Part shown: positions 8,194 through 16,568 of the stretch, piece after piece
Layout: the number at the start of each line of letters is the position of its first letter
How positions within the stretch are numbered: position 1 is the first letter of the stretch
Source of the DNA: Streptomyces sp. ISL-98
GTDB taxonomy: Bacteria; Actinomycetota; Actinomycetes; Streptomycetales; Streptomycetaceae
DNA length: 44,853 nucleotides
Direction of reading: 5' to 3'
NCBI RefSeq assembly: GCF_018614055.1
Contig: NZ_JAGGPB010000051.1
Span: 1-44,853, forward strand
Notes under the pieces: model-generated
What the model saw: the letters and a program-made list of their open reading frames with translations, nothing else
Database searches by the model: none
What the model was told of the DNA's origin: nothing
Position numbers and translations under genes: made by a program

Positions 8194-9163
8194 TGAGTTG
8201 GTAGATCTCGCGGGCGACGTAGCGTTTGAGGCAGCGGATGGTGTAGAGGGCGGAGTTGGCTTGTCGGTCACCGCCTCGGTTGAGCCTGCGACGCTGAGTC
8301 TTGCCGGATGATGCCTCCACCGGGCTGACGCCACAGAGGGCGGCGAAGGAACCCTCGCCGCCCATCCGGTCCGGGTTGTCGCCGGCTGCTATCAGCAGTG
8401 CGGCCGCGGTGTCAGGGCCGACGCCGTAGCAGTCCAGGAGCTTCGGCGCGTAGGAGGTGATCGCTGAGGTGATCCGTGCGGTGAGGTCGTTGATCTCCTC
8501 GGTGAGGTGACGGATCCGGCTGGCCAGCAGCCGCAGGGTGTGGCGTGCGGCCATGGCCGGGGTGGCCCCGGTTGCGGTCTCCAGCTCGGAGCATCGACGG
8601 ATGAGTTTGGGGTTGCTGAGGCCTGCCAGAGATTCACGAAGTGCGGGGTCTGCGGAGACCAGGACGGCCTTGAGCTGGTTGATCGCTTGCGAGCGTGACT
8701 TGACCGCGGAGCTCTTGGCCATCTTGAACATCCGGACCGTCTCCACCGGACCGTCGGTGGTCTTGGCGGTGGCGGTGGCGCGGCCTGAGAGCACTGCTTG
8801 GGCGGCGGCCGCCGCGTCGATCGCGTCGGTCTTTCCTCGTCGGCGCCGCAAGGCCTTGTCCGGCTGGTTGACCTCGGTGACCGCGATGCCTTCGCTCTGA
8901 AGGTAGCGGGTCAGCGCGGCGCCGTAGGAGCCGGTGCACTCGACTCCAGCCCGCTTCAGGATCCCGAAGGCCCGTGCCCAGGAAAGGAGTTGTCGGTATC
9001 CCTCTCGCGTGGTCGGGAAGCTACGAGTGTCAAGCATGGCTCCGGTAGAAGTGATCACCGCAGCGACGTGCACATCCTTGTGGGTGTCCACGCCCAGCAC
9101 GGTGTCCTCTGGGTGGCCGGTCGTGTCGTGCAGCGGAGGGGCTTGCCGGGTCATGCTGGGCAC
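8147..9163 (-). pseudogene. IS110-family transposase with internal deletion
   Basis: The product is a 338-residue DEDD-type recombinase. The N-terminal RuvC-like part carries VLGVDTHKDVHVAAV, VECTGSYGAALTRYL and RGKTDAIDAAAAA. The C-terminal Tnp20 part has FAALCGVSPVEASSGKTQRR, including the candidate catalytic Ser. After RQANSALYTI the sequence jumps straight to RCLKRYVAREIYQLI, whereas IS110 transposases normally have about 30 more residues between these blocks, so an in-frame deletion is inferred. The element interrupts the SMP-30 gene. IS110 elements carry a bridge RNA in a non-coding end; less than ~100 bp separates this start from a candidate boundary at 9259, so I could not identify one. 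Confidence 0.8.
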
Positions 9164-9323
9164 GGTCGTCTGTCTCCTGAACGCCTGGGGGACTCGTGGC
9201 CGGCGCCGGGCCGGTGAGGCGGTCAGGACTGTGACGGTGCGCGTCGCGAAGGCCCCTATCGGGACACGCCCACCGGTCCGGCGGCAGCACGCACCGCCTC
9301 GGGCGGTGGTCGGCAGATCAAAC

Positions 9324-9720
9324 TCAAGGCATCAGCGCCAGTCGTACCTCGGGCCAGACCACCGCCGGGGGCGGCACCCGACCATCCTCACAGTCGTACC
9401 TGGTTGCGACGCCTCTCGCCTGCTTGAGAAGGCCCGATCCGGCACTCGAGATTGTGCCGGCGCTTGTACATCTCGCGGTCGAAACCAGGCGGCCGGCCAC
9501 CGGTCGCACCTCGACGCCGGCGGTGTCCGGCCTGGTCACGCTTCTCCGGGACGGTGTGCGGAGTTTGCCGACAGCGCAGGTACTCGCGGATCTGGCGGGA
9601 GGAGTACGCGCGGTCGGCAAGAACATGCACGGGGCCGGGTACGACCCGCGATCCCTCGCCCCGGAGGCGCTGGTGCAGATCGCTTGGGAGCTGGCCTGGG
9701 GGTCTCGCGCCCGAGTGTCA
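9324..9720 (-). pseudogene. IS5-family transposase remnant
   Basis: On the minus strand, residues equivalent to the C-terminal catalytic part of an IS5-family transposase are readable: VHVLADRAYSSRQIREYL, TVPEKRDQAGHRRRRG and PPGFDREMYKRR in the frame ending near 9388. They continue as GLLKQARGVATRYD in the frame ending at 9324 after a one-base shift near 9450. The N-terminal half is absent: family content stops near 9720. The fragment is dead and lies just upstream of the IS110 transposase, among other IS5 pieces. Confidence 0.75.
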
Positions 9721-9765
9721 GTTTTCTGCGCGCTGGAGGTCAGGGCCTCGTTCGCCCCTAGGCGG

Positions 9766-10353
9766 TCAACGCCGGGTGAACCACGTCATCGTGACGTCGT
9801 TCGTGAACACCTTGCGGCCGGTTACCGTGAAGAGAGTGGGGTTGAAGTCTCCGTCGAAGACCGCGATTCCGGATCCCGCGGCTACGGGGTAGCTCTTGAT
9901 GATCAGTTCATCGATTTCGGGAAGCAGTGAGCCCGCGAGCCGCCCTCCGCCGCAGAGCCAGATGTCCTGGCCGTCGTCGTTCTTGAGACTCCGGATCAGT
10001 GCGAGCGGGTCGCCTCTGACCAGGGTGACGGCAGGATCGGGGCTGGAGGTGAGTGTGCTCGACACCACGTACTGACGCAGGTGCGCATACGGGCTGGTCA
10101 TGCCGAGCTTGAGCGCCGGGCGATAGGTGCCATGGCCCATGATCACCGTGTCGAAGCGAAGGTTCGGGATATCCGCGAGGCCGACGTGGCCGCGTATGGA
10201 GGTGGGGACGGTCTCCGGGTAGCGCGCGTTGACCCACGCGGCGTAGTCGGCGGCCTGCCGCTCGTCGCCCACGGGGTAGAAGTCGAATTCCCCATCAGGG
10301 CCTGCGATGTAGCCGTCGAGGGAGACTCCGACGTAGTAAACGAGCTTCCGCAT
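9766..10353 (-). CDS. RibD/dihydrofolate-reductase-like family protein
   Basis: The product is 195 residues. It begins MRKLVYYVGVSLDGYIAG, the standard opening of the small RibD C-terminal/DHFR-like reductases, followed by FDTVIMGHGTYRPAL and DIWLCGGGRLAGSLLPEIDEL, the nucleotide-binding Gly cluster. It ends with a short beta segment, TMTWFTRR. Members bind NADPH, and most of those named only from genomes have unknown substrates. A truncated TetR gene starts divergently ~70 bp away, suggesting that the gene once had its own repressor. The start is the ATG that opens the conserved strand. Confidence 0.87.
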   Translation of the reverse strand: MRKLVYYVGVSLDGYIAGPDGEFDFYPVGDERQAADYAAWVNARYPETVPTSIRGHVGLADIPNLRFDTVIMGHGTYRPALKLGMTSPYAHLRQYVVSSTLTSSPDPAVTLVRGDPLALIRSLKNDDGQDIWLCGGGRLAGSLLPEIDELIIKSYPVAAGSGIAVFDGDFNPTLFTVTGRKVFTNDVTMTWFTRR

Positions 10354-10422
10354 CCAGACAACTCTTTCGTAGCACTCTGTTCGTAGTGGTATGAACGTAG
10401 TACTGCGATTAGAGTGGTGTCA

Positions 10423-10558
10423 ATGTGTGCAAGAACCCCCGAGCGCAGGGCGACCTCCTACATGCGGCTATTGAGGTACTGCCAGGGACGGCCGCCCGCG
10501 GCCTGACGTTCCGTTTGGTGGACGTCCAGGCCGCTGTTCCCGCCGGGACGACCTCCAA
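10423..10558 (+). pseudogene. TetR-family regulator, N-terminal fragment
   Basis: LLHAAIEVLPGTAARGLTF, RLVDVQAAVPAGTTSNYLANR is the DNA-binding helix-turn-helix of a TetR regulator (compare AGVPAGTTSNYFRNR-type sequences). From ATG 10423 the first residues read MCARTPERRAT, and the HTH lies in the frame starting at GTG 10425, so there is a frameshift near 10455. The regulator stops at about 10558, where unrelated sequence and an IS5 remnant begin. The ligand-binding domain is missing. It is divergent from the RibD-like gene at 9766-10353. Confidence 0.7.
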
Positions 10559-10721
10559 CTACCTCGCCAACCGGTGCAGCGGGACAAGGGCACCCTCGCC
10601 AAGGCGGTCATGGCCAGGTGGGTCGTCGACCAGCAGCCAGGTGATGGACCCAGCGGAGAAGCAGGCGACGCCGGTCATCATCGGCGTGAGGTAGGTGATC
10701 GCGGCGAAGACTCCGCCGAAC

Positions 10722-10994
10722 AAACAGCACCTCAACCTCACGATCAAGACCATCAGCCGCCCGAAGGACACCTCCGGGTTCGTCGTCCTGCCCCGCCGTT
10801 GGGTCGTCGAACGCTCGCTGGCCTGGATCATGCACGCCCGCCGCCATGCCCGTGACTACGAACGGCTCGTCCAGCACTCCGAGACCCTGATCACCTGGGC
10901 CGCGATCACCCTGATGACCCGGCACATCACCCGGGCAACCAAGAGCGTCAACGGCCTGCCCGTCCCCCTTGCACGGGTTCTGCAAGACGCCTGA
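10722..10994 (+). pseudogene. IS5-family transposase C-terminal remnant
   Basis: GFVVLPRRWVVERSLAWIM, HARRHARDYERLVQHSETLI and WAAITLMTRHI are the C-terminal E-containing block (the RRWVVERS motif) of an IS5-family transposase. Nothing N-terminal is present: upstream, 10560-10720 is unassigned, and its minus strand reads as a hydrophobic stretch (AAITYLTPMMTGVACFSAGS) of unknown origin. The reading frame ends normally at 10994. Confidence 0.78.
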
Positions 10995-11005
10995 CTCCTC
11001 CCGGG

Positions 11006-11587
11006 TCACCAGAGCTTGTCGATCTCTCCCGGATACAGCTCTATGCGGCTGTCGCGGAATGACGCCTCGGCCTGCCGGGCCTCGGGCGAGAAGAAGTCGG
11101 CCATGGTGACCTTGTCGAAGCCGGGCTGGTCGCTGGGGAACGGATCCTGCGTCGTCCCACCGATCAGCACCGCACCGGGAAGAACGCGCCAGCCCGCACT
11201 CTCATAGAACGCCTGCAGCGGGCTGTCGCAGGTGAACAACCCCAGGTCCAGCTTCCGCGCGACCATCGTCTCCCGGGCCGCCGCCACCAGGTGTCGGCCA
11301 TGCCCGCGGCCACGGGCCTCCCGCCGCGTCACCACCGTGCTGAGCCCACCGGCCGCAAAGCACCCACCTGCATGGACGATCTCCTTGGACAAGATGTCCA
11401 GCGCAGCCAGCAGCGTCCCGTCGTCCACAAGCAGCATCGACAACGGCCGCAGCACAGGATCGTGGGCCGGAGCGTCGGGAGGAGCAACCGACCCAGGCGG
11501 AGACGGCCACGCCTGCTCCTGGAGTTCCCGCACCTGTACACGCAGCTCGAACGGAGTGGCTTCTTCAGGGAACGACACAATCTGCAC
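11006..11587 (-). CDS. GNAT-family N-acetyltransferase
   Basis: The product is 193 residues. Motif A for acetyl-CoA binding is STVVTRREARGRGHGRHLVAAA (the RGRGHG loop), and a later FYESAGWRVLPGAVLIGG is the usual C-terminal strand-helix. The extended N-terminal part and the charged C-terminal tail recall aminoglycoside 2'-N-acetyltransferase-like proteins, but I cannot assign the substrate. The start codon is GTG at 11587, without a clear ribosome-binding site. The neighbours are an IS5 remnant downstream and a PAS-phosphatase gene on the other strand. Confidence 0.83.
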   Translation of the reverse strand: MQIVSFPEEATPFELRVQVRELQEQAWPSPPGSVAPPDAPAHDPVLRPLSMLLVDDGTLLAALDILSKEIVHAGGCFAAGGLSTVVTRREARGRGHGRHLVAAARETMVARKLDLGLFTCDSPLQAFYESAGWRVLPGAVLIGGTTQDPFPSDQPGFDKVTMADFFSPEARQAEASFRDSRIELYPGEIDKLW

Positions 11588-11796
11588 GCGCTGATTCTGG
11601 TCGCTCTCCGCGCAAGGGCAAGAGATTTCCCAGCACTCAGTCTCGCCCCCGTTCAGAAACAGCTACAGCGCCGCCGCATCAACCGCGACGCGCACTGAGC
11701 TGGCGGCCGGCAGTCGTCCGGCGGGCGCACCTGGCGGATACCTCGTAGGTTGGAGATGAAAGCGGTCGCGCTCGTAAAGATCGGCAGGGCACGCGC

Positions 11797-13032
11797 GTGA
11801 CGACAGCGGAGATCGATTTCGAGGAGCTGTTCGACGCCGCGCCGAACTCGTACCTGGTGCTGGACGCCGACCTGGTGATCCGCTATGCCAACCGGGCCTA
11901 CCTCCAGGTCACCGGCAGGACACGCGAGGAATTGATCGGGGGGTCCATCCTGGAGGCATTCCCGGACACGCCTGCCGCGCCGGACGCGGCGCGTGACTTC
12001 GGCGCCTCACTCCAGCGCGTACTGGACTCCCGCGAGCCCGATGTAGTGGCACCGAAGCGATTCGACATTCCCGTCGCCGGCCGGCCCAGCGAGGTCGAGG
12101 AGCGATGGTGGTGCGGGATGTCCAGCCCCGTCCTGGGGCCGGACGGCACGGTGAAATGGATCATCGCGCGGGCCGACGACGTCACCGAGTTCATGCATTC
12201 CCCCGTCATCCATGAGCTCACCCAGCCGCTGAGCAAGCAGGCAACAGGGATCGCGGCCCAGGTGTATGCCCGGTCGCGTGATCTGGAACAGCTGAACGAG
12301 CAGCTGCGCCAGGCGCATGCCCGCGAACGTGAAATCGCCGTCACCCTGCAGGAGGTCATGCTCCGCTCGCCCGACTTGGACAGGCACCGGGACATCGCCG
12401 TGCGGTATCTGCCTGCCGGCGGATCACTCAACGTGTGCGGCGACTGGTACGACGTGGTCGATCTGCCGCCCGACCGCTACGCCATCGCTATTGGGGACGT
12501 CGTCGGCCACGGCCTGCAGGCCGCCGCCGTCATGGGCATGCTGCGCAGCGCCCTGAGCGCAGCCATCCGGGCCGTTCCCAGCCCCGCACAGGCCCTGGAG
12601 GTACTGGGCCTGTACGCCCGGGCGGTCGACGGCGCACTGGCCACCACCGTGGCCAAAGTGCTCATCGACCCGCGCAGCCGGCTGATCATTTACAGCAACG
12701 CCGGCCACCCACCGCCGGTACTGCTCCGTCCAGACGGCAGCTGGCAGCTGCTGGACCAGGCCACAGACCCGCCGTTGGGCGTCCGACCGGAACATGTCCC
12801 CCGCCCCCAGGCCGGCCTGTCCTACACCCGGGGGGACACCCTCGTGCTCTACACCGACGGCCTCATCGAACGCCGCGGCGAAGACATCGATGCCGGCCTG
12901 GCCCGGCTGACCGACGCCCTCGCCCAGTACTGCACCCTCCCCGTAGAACAACTCGCCGATGCGCTGGTGGCTCACTTGGGCGTCACCAGCGGTAGCTGGG
13001 ATGACATCGCCCTGGTCATCGTCCGCCTGTGA
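11797..13032 (+). CDS. PAS domain-containing PP2C (SpoIIE-type) phosphatase
   Basis: The product is 411 residues. Residues 5-125 form a PAS sensor (LFDAAPNSYLVLDADLVIRY, REELIGGSILEAFPD). A coiled linker (RSRDLEQLNEQLRQAHARER) leads to a SpoIIE/PP2C phosphatase domain with metal-binding Asp residues in VCGDWYDVVDL, AIGDVVGHG, LYTDGLIERR and SWDDIALVIV. Such proteins dephosphorylate anti-anti-sigma factors in actinomycete partner-switching systems. No anti-sigma or antagonist gene lies beside it, so its partner is elsewhere. There are no membrane segments. The start is GTG 11797 with a weak CAGGG upstream. An IS605-type end hairpin begins 18 bp after the stop and may also terminate transcription. 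Confidence 0.92.
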   Translation: MTTAEIDFEELFDAAPNSYLVLDADLVIRYANRAYLQVTGRTREELIGGSILEAFPDTPAAPDAARDFGASLQRVLDSREPDVVAPKRFDIPVAGRPSEVEERWWCGMSSPVLGPDGTVKWIIARADDVTEFMHSPVIHELTQPLSKQATGIAAQVYARSRDLEQLNEQLRQAHAREREIAVTLQEVMLRSPDLDRHRDIAVRYLPAGGSLNVCGDWYDVVDLPPDRYAIAIGDVVGHGLQAAAVMGMLRSALSAAIRAVPSPAQALEVLGLYARAVDGALATTVAKVLIDPRSRLIIYSNAGHPPPVLLRPDGSWQLLDQATDPPLGVRPEHVPRPQAGLSYTRGDTLVLYTDGLIERRGEDIDAGLARLTDALAQYCTLPVEQLADALVAHLGVTSGSWDDIALVIVRL

Positions 13033-13049
13033 CCGTTTCCGTGACTCCT

Positions 13050-13068
13050 CCCCGCCCTGAAGGCGGGG
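13050..13068. repeat. IS200/IS605-type right-end hairpin
   Basis: CCCCGCC (13050-13056) and GGCGGGG (13062-13068) form a 7-bp stem around CTGAA. It lies eight bases beyond the stop of the minus-strand tnpB remnant, the usual place of the element's right-end hairpin and of the 3' part of the omega RNA. It may also act as terminator for the PAS phosphatase gene. Confidence 0.7.
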
Positions 13069-13075
13069 CTTCTCG

Positions 13076-13745
13076 CTATGCCTGGTTGGCGTGGCGACGG
13101 GCCAGCCCGGCCCGTAAAACGTTGAGCGCCCCGACCGTGTCAGCGTGTGCCCGGTGGCCGCACCAGAGGCAGTGGAACTTCTCCTGTGTGGGCCGGTTCT
13201 CCTTCGCGGTGTGCCCACACTCGGGGCACTCGCGGGATGTATTGCGGGGGTCCACGGCCATCACTTCCCGTCCGGCGCTCTCAGCCTTTGCGTTCAGGAT
13301 CGCGAGGAACACCCCCCAACCGGCATCAGCGATCGAACGGTTGAGACCCGCTTTGGCCGCAGCCCCGTTGGGCAGGAAGCTGCCCAAGGTCCCGGGGTCG
13401 GGCTTGGGTGCGGGGGCTTTGCTCATGTTGCGGATCTTGAGGTCTTCGTGCGCGATGAAGTCGTGCTCACGCACCAGGCCGAGTGCGGTCTTGTGCGCGA
13501 TGTCGAGCCGTTGACGTCGCACCTTGCCATGCAGGGCCGCGACCCTCTCCACCGCCCGCTGATGGTTGCGGGTGCGGTTCTTGTCCTTGCGGCGAAGGGA
13601 ATCGGCTCAGGGCCTGCTGCGCCGCCTCTAGTTTCGCGGCGGCCCGGCGCCCGTGGCGCGGGTTGGGGATGTGTACGCCGTTGGAGTCGGTGAGGAACGA
13701 GGCAATACCGAGGTCGATACCGATCACGCTGCCGGTCGCGGGCAG
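13076..13745 (-). pseudogene. TnpB (IS1341/IS605 OrfB) remnant
   Basis: The C-terminal two-thirds of a TnpB RNA-guided nuclease is readable on the minus strand. RuvC-I reads SVIGIDLGIASFLTDSNGV (Asp kept). After a one-base shift near 13593 come HDFIAHEDLKIRNM (RuvC-II Glu), the zinc finger CPECGH...CLWCGH and HADTVGALNVLRAG (RuvC-III Asp). All three catalytic acids are therefore present, but the frame is broken, and the N-terminal wedge/REC part is missing where an IS5 fragment begins at ~13748. No tnpA is associated. Confidence 0.85.
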
Positions 13746-13747
13746 CG

Positions 13748-14010
13748 GTGCCGCCCGTCCGGGGCAAGCGCGGCCGGCCTCGTCGTCGCCCGGAGGTGGT
13801 GCTTGGCGACCGCGGCTACGACCACGACGAATACCGGCGCCTGGTCTGGGGCTGGGCAGCCAACGATGGGTCGTCGAGCGCGCGTTCGCCCACCTGCACT
13901 GGTTCCGCCGCCTGCGGATCCGCTGGGAGGTCCGCGACGACATCCACGAAGCCTTCCTCAGTCTGGGTGCGCGCTGATCTGCTGGCGGCGCTTGAACTCG
14001 TTGCATGAAG
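13748..14010 (+). pseudogene. IS5-family transposase remnant, internally deleted
   Basis: GKRGRPRRRPEVVLGDRGYD and DEYRRLVW are readable from 13748. SQRWVVERAFAHLHWFRRL and RIRWEVRDDIHEAFLSLG follow in another frame, and CALICWRRLNS in a third. The order is that of an IS5-family transposase, but a segment between YRRLVW and SQRWVVE is missing and two frameshifts are present. It directly abuts the truncated N-terminal side of the tnpB remnant, so one element inserted into or recombined with the other. Confidence 0.78.
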
Positions 14011-14049
14011 GCGTGCCACGTGTGCTGGAGTGGAGGTCGCAGGCTGAAC

Positions 14050-14400
14050 TCACCCGCCGTTTCGGTCCTGGGCAGCCATGACCTCATCGCCGTGCTCGAA
14101 GGCCCAGGCGCCGAATGCGTCGATCGGGCCGAGCAGCGTCCTTCCCAAAGCGGTGAGTTCGTACTCGACACGGGGCGGCGCTTCGGCATAGGCGTGTCGT
14201 TCCACCAGACCGTTGAACTCCAGCCGCCGCAGCGTCTCGGTCAAGACCTTGGGGCTGATGCCGCCGATGCGCTCGCGGAGTTCGCCAGGGCGCATGGGAC
14301 CGTCCCGCAGGACCCAGATCAGCACCGCGTTCCAGGTGTTGGAGAGAAGGTCGAAGGCGAGGCGTGCGCGGCAGTCGGCGAGATAAGCGTCGGTCGTCAC
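14050..14400 (-). CDS. HxlR-family transcriptional regulator
   Basis: The product is 116 residues. The winged helix-turn-helix of HxlR proteins is clear: LLSNTWNAVLIWVLRDGPMR, PGELRERIGGISPKVLTETL, RRLEFNGLVERHAYAE, and YELTALGRTLLGPIDAFGAW. The start is taken as GTG 14400, since no ATG is available near the conserved opening. It has no evident ribosome-binding site and could be leaderless. The gene is divergent from the F420-type reductase at 14477, and the palindrome at 14401-14414 lies immediately before its start. Regulation of that reductase, and autoregulation, are likely. HxlR members often sense reactive electrophiles, but no sensing Cys is obvious here. Confidence 0.87.
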   Translation of the reverse strand: MTTDAYLADCRARLAFDLLSNTWNAVLIWVLRDGPMRPGELRERIGGISPKVLTETLRRLEFNGLVERHAYAEAPPRVEYELTALGRTLLGPIDAFGAWAFEHGDEVMAAQDRNGG

Positions 14401-14414
14401 GTACCAAATGGTGC
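14401..14414. promoter_or_regulatory. Candidate HxlR operator
   Basis: GTACCA-AA-TGGTGC is an inverted repeat (5 of 6 positions per arm; the inner ACCA/TGGT is perfect) lying between the divergent HxlR and reductase genes and touching the regulator's start. HxlR proteins bind such short dyads as dimers. The assignment is from position and symmetry only. Confidence 0.4.
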
Positions 14415-14476
14415 CTGACGGATTTCCTAGTGTCGTCCCGGAAGCGGTTGGAACAAGCGCGGAGAGGGGCGAATCG

Positions 14477-15136
14477 ATGAAGATCGGCGTGCTGGGAACG
14501 GGGAACATGGCGGACGCACTGGCCACGCACTGGGGGCGGGCCGGGCACGAGGTGTTCGTCGGAGGCCGGGACGAACTGAAGGCCCAGCGGCTCGCGACGT
14601 GCATCGGGGGAGGTGCGGGCCACGGGAGTCTGCAGCAGGCGGCGGACTTCGGCGAGGTGGTCCTGGCCGCGCTGCCATATGGCGCGGGGGCAGACGTCGT
14701 CAAGGAGCTCCAGGCGGCGCTGAGCGGGAAGGTCCTGCTCGACTGTGCCAATCCGGTCGGGCCCGGCTTCCGGCTGCTGACAGAAGGCGGCCTTTCGGCG
14801 GCGGGCCGCCTTGCCGCGGCGGCACCGGGTGCGCAGGTCGTCAAGGCGTTCAACCTCTGTCACGAGGACGTGTGGCGGATGACCCCGCCGGTCTTCGACA
14901 GCCAGCCCCTCGTGGTTCCGGTCTGCGGGGATGACGAGGCGGCACTCACGCGGGTGTACGAACTGGTGCGGGACGTAGGTTGCGCCCCGGTGGCCGGGGG
15001 CGGGCTGGAACGCGCCGGACTGCTGGAGGCGACCGCGGCACTGTTCATCGGACTGTGGGTGGCGGAGCAGGCGGACGTACGAGCGATCGCACCGCCCCTG
15101 GCGTACGCGACAGGTCCAAGAGCCGAGAGCGTGTGA
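14477..15136 (+). CDS. NADPH-dependent F420 reductase-like oxidoreductase
   Basis: The product is 219 residues. The N-terminal Rossmann motif MKIGVLGTGNMADALATHW and the phosphate-binding VGGRDE (the RD following the second strand favours NADPH) are typical of the NADP oxidoreductase, coenzyme-F420-dependent family. VVLAALPYGAGADVVKEL and VLLDCANPVGPGF follow in the expected order, then AQVVKAFNLCHEDVW. ATG 14477 has GGAGAGG at 14461-14467. It is divergent from an HxlR regulator. Family members here may use F420 or act on small carbonyls, and F420 use cannot be decided from sequence by eye. Confidence 0.82.
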   Translation: MKIGVLGTGNMADALATHWGRAGHEVFVGGRDELKAQRLATCIGGGAGHGSLQQAADFGEVVLAALPYGAGADVVKELQAALSGKVLLDCANPVGPGFRLLTEGGLSAAGRLAAAAPGAQVVKAFNLCHEDVWRMTPPVFDSQPLVVPVCGDDEAALTRVYELVRDVGCAPVAGGGLERAGLLEATAALFIGLWVAEQADVRAIAPPLAYATGPRAESV

Positions 15137-15714
15137 GGTGTACCCGGGCATTACGTTAGGAGTTCTAAGGCCGGGATTCCCTGCCGAGACAGGGATGGGT
15201 TGCCAGCCACGCGCTTGGTTTATGTATGTCAGGCGGCTTGCGCGATCCGGGGCAGGGTCAGGGGCTGGCGAGCCAGGCCCTTCCCACCCGGGCCTACACG
15301 GCGGGACATCAAGGTGATTGCAGCCCAGGGCCCGAGGCGACTCGGACCAGGGTTCAGAAAAGCTACTGAGTCCGGCTGCCGCGGGCGTTCCCGAGAGTTC
15401 AGCGTGGCGATCCGGGTCCGGGACGAGGCGCGAACGCGACGACGTAGCCCTGGTCCCAGGTCGGGGACCGCTCCCCGTCGGCCGACCGAAGCGCGGCGTG
15501 CGAGACGTCACCTGAAACGGGCTGGGGGCTGCTCGGCCGGGGCGGGTGGTCGCAGCGAACCCTCGACTTGCCCGCGGATGCCGACTGATTGCTGAACGCA
15601 TCCTCGACCGATTGGCGGAGCATCGTTTCTGTGGTGAACCGCACCACTCGGGCGAGTGAGCAGCCTGGCGTCTTGGCCCGGCGACGGCTCATCAGCGCTA
15701 TTCCTACATTCGTG
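15137..15714. other. Intergenic region, no gene seen
   Basis: About 580 bp without a supported gene. Open frames on both strands lack family content or ribosome-binding sites. The stretch around 15150-15230 is relatively AT-rich and could carry promoters. The last part leads into the broken start of the HNH nuclease gene. Confidence 0.5.
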
Positions 15715-16350
15715 ATCAAGAACCTGATGCGCGCCGCTCGGCTGCCGCGCTTGCCGTCCTGCCCCTCACCACTTCCCCACTGGCGCACGCCGCCGAGACG
15801 CTTCCGCTGAGCGTCGCGGTCGACCAGCTCGACCTCGCCGATGAATCCCGCGAGGGGTACACGCGCGACAAGTTCCGCCACTGGAACGCCGGGCAGAACC
15901 CTTCGGACGGCTGCAACACCCGCAACGAGGTACTGATTGCCGAGGCAGTCGAGCCGCCGACCATCGGCCCCGGGTGCAAGCTGTCCGGCGACACCTGGTT
16001 CTCGTACTACGACGCGACGACGGTGTCGGGCCCCGCCGACATCGACATCGACATCGACATCGACATCGACCACATGGTGCCGCTCGCCGAAGCATGGGAT
16101 TCCGGCGCATCAGCGTGGACCGCGCAGCGCCGCGAGGCATACGCAAACGACCTGGGAGCCCCCACCTCGCTGGTCGGCGTCACCGCCCGATCGAACCGCA
16201 GCAAGTCTGACCAGGACCCCGGCACATGGATGCTGGACCGCAACCAAGCTCCGCTGGGACCTGACCGTCGACCCGCAGGATCAGGCCGAGCTCCTCGATC
16301 TTGCCGAGCAGTGCCCGACCACCGACGTCCACTTCGAACCCGCCCCGTAG
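15715..16350 (+). pseudogene. Secreted HNH endonuclease family protein (GmrSD/DUF1524-like), frameshifted
   Basis: A signal-peptide-like stretch (RRSAAALAVLPLTTSPLAHA) precedes ETLPLSVAVDQLDLADESRE, YTRDKFRHWNAGQNPSDGC and NTRNEVLIAEAV, then the DHMVPLAEAWDSGASAW block holding the HNH-type active-site Asp-His, and TARSNRSKSDQDPGTWM with the late Asn/Lys. Start codons such as GTG 15712 or ATG 15727 are in a different frame from the signal peptide, and after GTWM the C-terminal block WDLTVDPQDQAELLDLAEQC is in yet another frame. At least two frameshifts and a short deletion are therefore present. The unusual feature is five GACATC units inserted just before the catalytic DH. The gene is probably dead, but its intact relatives are secreted nucleases. 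Confidence 0.8.
16038..16070. repeat. (GACATC)5 hexanucleotide repeat in the nuclease active site
   Basis: Five perfect GACATC units plus GAC encode alternating Asp-Ile immediately before the catalytic His of the HNH-type DH motif. Intact relatives, as I know the family, have a single DIDH here. Replication slippage is the simplest origin. Confidence 0.92.
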
Positions 16351-16381
16351 TCGAACATCAGCCGCCCCGAAGTCCCGCACG

Positions 16382-16419
16382 GCAGCGGACCCCGGCGAAT
16401 CAGCGCGGGGGTCCGCTGC
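16382..16419 (+). terminator. Strong hairpin terminator after the HNH gene
   Basis: GCAGCGGACCCC (16382-16393) pairs perfectly with GGGGTCCGCTGC (16408-16419) across a 14-nt loop, 31 bp after the end of the nuclease reading frame. Confidence 0.75.
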
Positions 16420-16568
16420 GGCGTCCAGGAGCCTTCTCAATTTCGATCGCCAGCACGTCCAGGGGCTCTGAACCGGGCTTCGCCCCCGGATGCGGTGGTG
16501 TGCAAGGCGGGCGTCCAGATGAGCGTCCCGTCCTCCGTGAGCGTCCGGGTGAATCCCATGCCGGCTGG

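Noticed and set aside
16038..16070. CRISPR or regulatory repeat
   Set aside because: The six-base units lie in frame inside a nuclease gene and are better explained by slippage.
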